In this document: positions 57,062 through 64,000 of the stretch, one piece after another
How the letters are laid out: each line of letters starts with the position of its first letter
How positions within the stretch are numbered: the stretch's first letter is position 1
Origin: RYN-230 sp963760405
GTDB lineage: Bacteria > Actinomycetota > Actinomycetes > Streptosporangiales > Streptosporangiaceae
Assembly: GCA_963760405.1 (NCBI GenBank)
Contig: CAVXCV010000004.1
Location: 1,054,001 to 1,118,000, forward strand
DNA: 64,000 nt
Direction: 5' to 3'
Notes under the pieces: model-generated
What the model was told of the DNA's origin: nothing
The model's input: the letters and a program-made list of their open reading frames with translations, nothing else
The model's database searches: none
Position numbers and translations under genes: made by a program

Positions 57062-57670
57062 ATGAGCTGGGTGCTGTTCGACTACGGAGGCGTCATCTGC
57101 CATCCGCAGCCTGCGGCGGACCTGGCCCGGCTGGCCGCCGTGGCAGGCGGCTCAGTCACCGAGTTCGAGGCCGCGTACTGGCCGTACCGGCTGGACTATG
57201 ACCGGGCCGTCCTCGATGCCACCGCCTACTGGCGGCGAGTCGGGTCGCATCTCGGCCGCGCCTACAGCGACGCCGACATCGCCGAGCTGAGCCGGCTCGA
57301 CACCGCGTCCTGGATGTCACTGCAGCCAGGCACCGTGGCGCTGGTGGGCGATCTGGCCGCGGCCAGCGGCCGGCTCGCTGTGCTGTCGAACGCGCCGGAA
57401 GACGTGGCCGGGGCGGTCCGGGACCTGCCGGTGGCCAGGCACTTCGAGCACCTGGTGTTCAGCTGCTTCGTCAAGTCCGCCAAGCCGGACCCGGAGTGCT
57501 TCCGGGCCACGCTGGCCGTGCTGGAGGCCGAGCCCGGCGAGGTGATCTTCCTCGATGACCGGCCCGCCAACGTGGCAGGCGCCAGCCAGCTGGGCATCCG
57601 CGGCGTGCCTTTCAGCACCGCCGGGCAGGCTCGGTCTGACCTGGCCGGATACGGCGTCCCGGGCGCCTGA
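57062..57670 (+). CDS. HAD-superfamily hydrolase (subfamily IA-like)
   Basis: 202 residues. Motif I VLFDYGGVICHP, with the nucleophile Asp. Motif II is LAVLSNAPE, motif III Lys in SAKPDPECFRATL, and motif IV IFLDDRPANVAGASQLG. DYGGV, not DxDGT, is usual for this branch, which includes small-phosphate and X-Pro/epoxide-linked paralogues, so the substrate cannot be named. The ATG at 57062 follows GAAGGGGATGC. A TAGGTT hexamer near 57007 may be the promoter. Confidence 0.85.
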   Translation: MSWVLFDYGGVICHPQPAADLARLAAVAGGSVTEFEAAYWPYRLDYDRAVLDATAYWRRVGSHLGRAYSDADIAELSRLDTASWMSLQPGTVALVGDLAAASGRLAVLSNAPEDVAGAVRDLPVARHFEHLVFSCFVKSAKPDPECFRATLAVLEAEPGEVIFLDDRPANVAGASQLGIRGVPFSTAGQARSDLAGYGVPGA

Positions 57671-57769
57671 CAGCCGGGCCTGACGGGGTGGCATGGGGGT
57701 TAGCCCCCGGGCCGGCCGGGAGGTAAACCCCCTCGCCACTCAGGAAACGTCCAGCGTAGGCTCGTAACC

Positions 57770-58711
57770 GTGATGGCCAGCCTGGTGGCTGCCGTGGTGG
57801 CCGCCTTCTGTTACGGGATCGCCTCGGTCATGCAGGCCGTGGCAGTCCGTGCCGCCAGCCGGCGCACAGCGGACGGCGCGGCCCCGGGCGGTGCGCTCAC
57901 CAGCAGCGCGCTGGGCAACGTGGACCCTGGGCTGATCGTGCGGCTGCTGCGGCAGTGGCGGTTCCTGGTCAGCCTGGGCCTGGACATCATCGGGTTCGTG
58001 GCCCAGCTGGTCGCGCTGCGCAGCCTGCCGCTGTTCGCGGTCCAGGCCATCATCGCCGGGAACCTGGCGGTGACGGCGGTGTTCGCGGCCTGGCTGATCC
58101 ACGCTGACCTGTCCTGGCGGGAATGGGTGGCGGTGGCCGGGGTCATCACCGGGGTCGGCCTGCTCGGCGCGTCCGCGGGCGCTGAGGGCGCCACCGGGGT
58201 CAGCGCCACGTTCAAGCTGGCGCTGATCGTGGCCGTCGCGGGCGTCGCGGTCGCGGGGGTGGCCGCCTCCCGGCTGCCCCGCCCAGTCCGCACCCCCGCA
58301 CTCGGCGCGGTAGCCGGCCTCGGCTACGCGATACTGGCCGTGGCCGCGCGGGTGCTGCCCGGGTTCTCCCTCTCCGAACTGGTCCGCGATCCGGCCGCCT
58401 ACGCCCTGGCCGCGGCCGGGATCGTGTCGTTCATGCTGTACGCCACCGCGCTGGAGGACGGCAGCGTCACCGTGGCCACCGCCGCGGTGATCCTGGCCGA
58501 GACCGCGCCGCCCGCGGTGATCGGCATCATGTTCCTCGGTGATCACACCCGGCACGGCCTGGCCGGCATGGCGATCGCAGGCTTTGTCCTCGCCGTGGCC
58601 AGCGCGGTGGCCCTGGCCAGATTCGGCGAGGCGAGCGCCCGGGACAGCGCGGGCGGGGCGCAGCAGCCGGTGCGCACGGACGGTGAGCCGAGCGCCTCCA
58701 CGGTCTGCTGA
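57770..58711 (+). CDS. DMT/EamA-like multi-spanning membrane protein
   Basis: 313 residues, about nine membrane helices in two related halves, for example SLVAAVVAAFCYGIASVMQA, LFAVQAIIAGNLAVTAVFAA, WVAVAGVITGVGLLGASAG, LALIVAVAGVAVAGVAAS and IAGFVLAVASAVALARFG. Layout and the helix with LEDGSVTVATAAVILAETAP resemble drug/metabolite transporters, but the substrate is unknown. The GTG at 57770 lies 7 nt after TAGGCT (57757-57762), which suggests a leaderless mRNA; an ATG at 57773 is equally possible. Confidence 0.75.
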   Translation: MMASLVAAVVAAFCYGIASVMQAVAVRAASRRTADGAAPGGALTSSALGNVDPGLIVRLLRQWRFLVSLGLDIIGFVAQLVALRSLPLFAVQAIIAGNLAVTAVFAAWLIHADLSWREWVAVAGVITGVGLLGASAGAEGATGVSATFKLALIVAVAGVAVAGVAASRLPRPVRTPALGAVAGLGYAILAVAARVLPGFSLSELVRDPAAYALAAAGIVSFMLYATALEDGSVTVATAAVILAETAPPAVIGIMFLGDHTRHGLAGMAIAGFVLAVASAVALARFGEASARDSAGGAQQPVRTDGEPSASTVC

Positions 58712-58756
58712 CCGCCCGCCCAGGTGTCGCTGCACCGGCTGATGTCCGCCGGCTGA

Positions 58757-58762
58757 TATTCT
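58757..58762 (+). promoter_or_regulatory. -10 element for a possible leaderless pyrG mRNA
   Basis: TATTCT ends 8 nt before the GTG at 58771. No ribosome site precedes that GTG. An alternative TTG at 58819 has GGGAG 7 nt upstream. Confidence 0.5.
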
Positions 58763-58770
58763 GAAGTTCC

Positions 58771-60518
<1,748 letters not shown>

Positions 60519-60522
<4 letters not shown>

Positions 60523-61154
60523 CACCCGAGGCTGAGCTGACCGGGAAGCTGCGGGACACCGCGGCGGCGTGGCCAGTGGCCTCATCCACTGTGCAGGCCC
60601 GCGGGCCTGTCATCACGCTGCGCACCGACCTGGTCCAGATGCCCGACGGGGACGTGGCCGAGCGGCAGGTGGTGGAGCACCCCGGCGCGGTCGCCGTGGT
60701 CGCCCTGGACGAAACCGGCCAGGTGCTGCTGATCCGCCAGTACCGGCACCCGGTGCGCCGGCTGTTGTGGGAGGTGCCCGCCGGGCTGCGCGACGTCCCG
60801 GGCGAGCCCACCCAGATCACCGCGGCCCGGGAACTGCTCGAGGAAACTGGCTACCAGGCCCAGGACTGGCGGGTGCTGCTGGACTACTACTCCTCCCCGG
60901 GAATCATCACCGAGCGGCTCCGGGTGTTCCTGGCCCGCGGGCTCAGCGTGGCCCCTGCGGAGCAGCAGACCCATCAGCGGGTGCACGAGGAGTCCCAGCT
61001 GGAGCTCGCCTGGGTCGGGCTGGACCAGGCGGTCCGCCAGCTGATCGCGGGCGACCTGCACAACGGCGTGGCCGGGATCGGTATCTTGGCCGCGTATGCC
61101 GCCCGGGCCAGCGGATTCGCTGGGCTCCGGCCGGTGGACGCCGGTGAAGACTGA
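60519..61154 (+). CDS. Nudix hydrolase, ADP-ribose pyrophosphatase-like
   Basis: 211 residues. The Nudix box spans PAGLRDVPGEP and ARELLEETGYQ, giving the metal-binding REL-x-EE core. HPGAVAVVALDETGQVLLIR, YRHPVRRLLWEVPAG and YYSSPGIITERLRVFLARGL fit the ADP-ribose pyrophosphatase branch. It overlaps pyrG, a common actinobacterial arrangement, and is 66 nt upstream of ald. Confidence 0.88.
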
Positions 61155-61220
61155 CCGGCACGGCCCGGGCAGCCTGGCAACGGGGCCGGGCGCGGGTGTA
61201 TCGAGGAGAGGGGTGCGGCC

Positions 61221-62336
61221 ATGAAGGTAGGCGTTCCCAAAGAGGTCAAGAACCACGAGTACCGGGTCGCGATCACCCCGGCCGGGGTGCACGAACTGGT
61301 CCGCAGCGGGCACGAGGTGGTCCTCGAGGCCAGCGCGGGGGCCGGGTCGTCCATCCCGGACGCCGACTTTGCCGCCGCTGGCGCGGTCATCCTGCCCACG
61401 GCTGACGACGTGTGGCAGGCGGCCGAGCTGATCCTGAAGGTCAAGGAGCCGGTGGCGGAGGAGTACCACCGGATGCGCAAGGGGCAGGTGCTGTTCACCT
61501 ACCTGCATCTCGCGGCCTCCCGGCCGTGCACCGACGCACTCCTCGATTCCGGGATGATCTCGATCGCTTACGAGACGGTCCAGCTGCCGGACAAGTCGCT
61601 GCCGCTGCTGGCGCCCATGTCCGAGGTGGCCGGGCGGATGGCCCCCCAGGTCGGCGCGCATCACCTGCAGCGCGACGGCGGCGGCCGCGGCGTGCTCATG
61701 GGCGGGGTGTCCGGGGTGTACGCGGCCAAGGTGGTGGTGCTCGGCGCCGGCGTGTCCGGCATGAACGCCGCGGCTATCGCCCTCGGTATGCAGGCCGAGG
61801 TGCTGCTGGTGGACAAGAACGTGGCCCGGCTCCGCTCCGCGGACGCGATCTACCAGGGGCACTGCCAGACCGTCGCGTCGAACGCCTACGAGATCGAGCG
61901 GGCCGTGATCGACGCCGACCTGGTCATCGGCGCGGTGCTGGTGCCCGGGGCGAAAGCACCCGAGCTGGTGTCCAACGAGCTGGTCTCCCGGATGAAGCCC
62001 GGCTCGGTGCTGGTGGACATCTCGATCGACCAGGGCGGCTGCTTCGAGGGCTCCCGCCCGACCACCCACGCCGACCCGACCTACCCGGTGCACGACTCGC
62101 TGTTCTACTGCGTGGCGAACATGCCCGGCGCGGTGCCGCACACATCCACCTACGCGCTCACCAACGTCACCCTGCCCTACGTGGTGGAACTGGCCAACCA
62201 GGGCTGGCGCGGCGCGCTGCGGGCCGACCCAGCACTGGCCCTGGGCCTGCACACGTACGAAGGCGTGCTGACCTGCCAGCCGGTCGCCGATGCGCACGGC
62301 CTGCCCGCCACCCCGGTGGGTGAGGTGCTGAACTGA
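61221..62336 (+). CDS. ald: Ald, alanine dehydrogenase
   Basis: NAD-dependent interconversion of alanine and pyruvate. 371 residues. Substrate residues: VGVPKEVKNHEYRVAITP (Arg), ELILKVKEPVAEEY (Lys), FTYLHLAASR (His). The NAD fold is VVVLGAGVSGMNAAAIALGM, and the active-site Asp is in VDISIDQGGCFEG. The C-terminal NMPGAVPHTSTYALTN stretch is conserved. The ATG at 61221 follows GAGGAGAGGGG. Immediately followed by xerD. Confidence 0.96.
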   Translation: MKVGVPKEVKNHEYRVAITPAGVHELVRSGHEVVLEASAGAGSSIPDADFAAAGAVILPTADDVWQAAELILKVKEPVAEEYHRMRKGQVLFTYLHLAASRPCTDALLDSGMISIAYETVQLPDKSLPLLAPMSEVAGRMAPQVGAHHLQRDGGGRGVLMGGVSGVYAAKVVVLGAGVSGMNAAAIALGMQAEVLLVDKNVARLRSADAIYQGHCQTVASNAYEIERAVIDADLVIGAVLVPGAKAPELVSNELVSRMKPGSVLVDISIDQGGCFEGSRPTTHADPTYPVHDSLFYCVANMPGAVPHTSTYALTNVTLPYVVELANQGWRGALRADPALALGLHTYEGVLTCQPVADAHGLPATPVGEVLN

Positions 62337-62341
62337 CCAGT

Positions 62342-63358
62342 GTGCCGGGGGCGGTCGGCCGCTATCTCGATCACCTCACGGTGGAGCGCGGCCTGGCCGC
62401 GCACACGCTGGAGGCTTACCAGCGGGACCTGCTCCGGTACACCGCGGCGCTCGCCGCCCGGGGCCGGACCGTGATCGGCGAGGTCACCACCGAGGATGTG
62501 GCTGCGTTCCTGGCCGGGCTGCGGGAGGGGGACGCCGACCACCTCCCGCTCGCGGCCAGCTCAGCCGGGCGGGCCGTGGTCGCCGTCCGCGGGCTGCACG
62601 CGTTCGCGGCCGCCGAGGGGCTGGCCGGATCAGACCCGGCCAGCAGCGTCCGGCCGCCCGCAGCCCCGCGCAAGCTGCCCCGGGCCATCGGAGTGGCGGA
62701 GGTGGAACGGCTGCTCGCGGCGAGCGGGGCGGCGGACGGCCCGGCGGACGGGCCGGACGGGCTGCGCGCGCTGCGCGACCGGGCCCTGCTGGAGCTGCTC
62801 TATGGCAGCGGCGCGCGGATCTCCGAAGCGGTTGGCCTGGACGTGGACGACCTCAGCTCACTGACCGCGGCCGGCTCACCCGGGCCCGGCGAGGGACGGC
62901 CCGGTGCGGGTGGGGGACCTGGCGGGACGGCCGAGGCCGCGGTGACCATCCGGCTGTCCGGCAAGGGCGGCCGGCAGCGCATCGTGCCGGTCGGCCACTA
63001 CGCCCAGGAGGCGCTGCAGGCCTACCTGGTGCGGGCCCGGCCCTCGCTGGCCGCGGCGTCGCGCCGGGTGACGGCCAGCCCGGCGGTGTTCCTGAACGCC
63101 CGGGGCGGCCGCCTCACCCGGCAGGGTGCCTGGGCGGTGCTCAAGGCCGCGGCGGCCCGGGCCGGGCTCGGCGGGGTGTCCCCGCACACGCTGCGCCATT
63201 CGTTCGCCACCCACCTGCTCGACGGCGGCGCGGACGTACGCGTGGTGCAGGAACTGCTCGGTCACGCCTCGGTCGCCACCACGCAGATCTACACCATGGT
63301 GACCGTGGACAAGCTCCGCGAGGTGTACTCTGCCGCGCATCCCCGGGCGCTCGGATAG
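62342..63358 (+). CDS. xerD: XerD-type tyrosine recombinase
   Basis: Site-specific recombinase that resolves chromosome dimers at dif with XerC. 338 residues. N-terminal SAM-like domain: YLDHLTVERGLAAHTLEAYQ. Catalytic residues: Arg in GSGARISEAVGLDV, Lys in RLSGKGGRQRIVPV, HTLRHSFATHLLDGG, LLGHASVATTQIYTM with the nucleophile Tyr. A Gly/Pro/Ala-rich insertion of about 25 residues lies between the Arg and Lys motifs, making it longer than most XerD. Its position before parA fits a chromosomal XerD and not a phage integrase. Confidence 0.92.
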   Translation: MPGAVGRYLDHLTVERGLAAHTLEAYQRDLLRYTAALAARGRTVIGEVTTEDVAAFLAGLREGDADHLPLAASSAGRAVVAVRGLHAFAAAEGLAGSDPASSVRPPAAPRKLPRAIGVAEVERLLAASGAADGPADGPDGLRALRDRALLELLYGSGARISEAVGLDVDDLSSLTAAGSPGPGEGRPGAGGGPGGTAEAAVTIRLSGKGGRQRIVPVGHYAQEALQAYLVRARPSLAAASRRVTASPAVFLNARGGRLTRQGAWAVLKAAAARAGLGGVSPHTLRHSFATHLLDGGADVRVVQELLGHASVATTQIYTMVTVDKLREVYSAAHPRALG

Positions 63359-63363
63359 TGACA

Positions 63364-63392
63364 TTTGCCCAACAGGTTGCCTGCCGGGCAAA
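63364..63392 (+). terminator. Possible stem-loop after xerD
   Basis: TTTGCCC (63364-63370) pairs with GGGCAAA (63386-63392), starting 6 nt after the xerD stop. No T-run follows directly; a six-T run occurs later, near 63451. It may be a weak terminator or a processing site. Confidence 0.4.
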
Positions 63393-63483
63393 CGGTGAGT
63401 CGGCTTGCCGCGCCGGAGGGCAGGCCCTAGAGTCCGGGTTCCAGCGGAGCTTTTTTGCGTGGTCCGCCGGGGAGGTGCGGCAG

Positions 63484-64000
63484 ATGGTAGCAGGATCCCA
63501 GTCGGTGATCACCGAGCCAGGCGCTATCGGGCCGACCGGCCGCCCGCTGCCTGCCTTTCCTGACCCGGAACCGCTGTTGCAGCACGGTCCCGCGCGGATC
63601 GTCGCCGTCTGCAACCAGAAGGGCGGCGTGGGCAAGACCACCACCACGATCAACCTCGGCGCGGCCCTCGCCGAGCAGGGCCGCCGGGTCCTGCTGGTGG
63701 ATTTCGACCCGCAGGGCGCACTCTCCGTCGGCCTCGGCATCCAGCCGCACGAGCTGGAATACACGGTCTACAACCTGCTGATGGAGCGGGGCCTGGCCGC
63801 GGCCGACATCGTCACGAAGACCAGCATGAACGGGATGGACCTGCTGCCCAGCAACATCGACCTGTCCGGGGCCGAGGTCCAGCTCGTGCACGAGGTGGGC
63901 CGGGAGTTCGTGCTCAGCGGGGTGCTCGAGCCGCTGATGCCCGAGTACGACGTCGTGCTGATCGACTGCCAGCCGTCGCTCGGCCTGCTCACGGTGAACG
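63484..64000 (+). CDS. ParA-family ATPase (3' truncated by window end)
   Basis: Walker-type ATPase of the ParA/Soj family, acting in chromosome segregation with neighbouring scpA/scpB in many actinobacteria. 172 residues are visible. A non-conserved N-terminus of about 35 residues precedes the deviant Walker A CNQKGGVGKTTTTINLGAAL. VLLVDFDPQGALSVGLGI, DLLPSNIDLSGAEV and the Walker B region YDVVLIDCQPSLGLLTVN follow. The ATG at 63484 has a GGGGAGG site 8 nt upstream. The gene continues past the window. Confidence 0.9.
   Translation, partial: MVAGSQSVITEPGAIGPTGRPLPAFPDPEPLLQHGPARIVAVCNQKGGVGKTTTTINLGAALAEQGRRVLLVDFDPQGALSVGLGIQPHELEYTVYNLLMERGLAAADIVTKTSMNGMDLLPSNIDLSGAEVQLVHEVGREFVLSGVLEPLMPEYDVVLIDCQPSLGLLTVN

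Noticed and set aside
62342..63358. Phage or integrative-element integrase
   Set aside because: The neighbours (ald, parA) and overall similarity fit the conserved chromosomal xerD locus; no attachment-site duplication was seen near it.

Overview
The window is a very GC-rich chromosomal segment (GC not counted) from an actinomycete. The evidence is: a murG-murC-ftsQ-ftsZ-yggS-sepF-yggT-divIVA division cluster with a Wag31-type DivIVA; PriA-type HisA with no separate trpF; an actinobacterial ileS with a T-box leader; an ANTAR regulator of the PdtaR type; polyphosphate glucokinase; a mycothiol-isomerase-like TIGR03085 protein; frequent GTG starts; and several TANNNT-N6-8-start arrangements that suggest leaderless mRNAs. 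The order of housekeeping genes is close to that of Streptomyces and its relatives. I cannot name the genus from sequence alone.

Layout. 1-7.9 kb: cell wall and division genes on the + strand (murG 5' truncated, murC, ftsQ, ftsZ, yggS, sepF, yggT, divIVA). 8-10.4 kb: a long repetitive protein with two N-terminal membrane helices and a C-terminal Cys/His site. 10.75-14.3 kb: ileS on the minus strand with a T-box leader. 14.4-20.3 kb: traR/dksA, lspA (apparent CTG start), rluD and dnaE. 20.4-22.3 kb: an ABC-2 exporter on the minus strand. 22.5-29.1 kb: a DUF2567-like gene, then hisD-hisC-hisB-hisH-priA-ridA-hisF, mostly with 4-base overlaps. 29.1-32.5 kb: ppgK, a decayed phosphonate locus and a TIGR03085 gene. 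32.6-36.9 kb: hisI, the Trp-region membrane gene, trpC, trpB, trpA. 37.1-43.3 kb: gltB and gltD. 43.3-45.7 kb: a DUF559 gene, a pyruvate kinase relic, a tRNA with anticodon CAA, and pdtaR. 46-58.7 kb: a hotdog thioesterase, secreted galM, polA, rpsA, coaE, uvrB, a lipoprotein, a HAD protein and a DMT-like membrane protein. 58.8-64 kb: pyrG, a Nudix gene, ald, xerD and the start of parA.

Most content is conserved housekeeping. The unusual layer is repetitive and structural. A roughly 80-bp GC-palindromic repeat (called R1 here) occurs at seven places. In several it lies inside reading frames: an insertion in HisF, N-terminal extensions of HisC and perhaps TrpA, and the C-terminal tail of the Trp-region membrane protein. 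A perfect 25-bp inverted repeat with a 2-nt loop stands just before hisF, and a 16-bp one lies after gltD. Two loci show gene decay: a 2-aminoethylphosphonate-type locus, and a pyruvate kinase reduced to its C-terminus beside a DUF559 gene.

At least eight apparent frameshifts affect otherwise intact essential or biosynthetic genes (ftsZ, trpA, rpsA, coaE, uvrB x4). Six of these lie within 3 kb, and seven of the eight look like single extra bases. I read them as probable sequence errors that need read-level checking before any biological interpretation.
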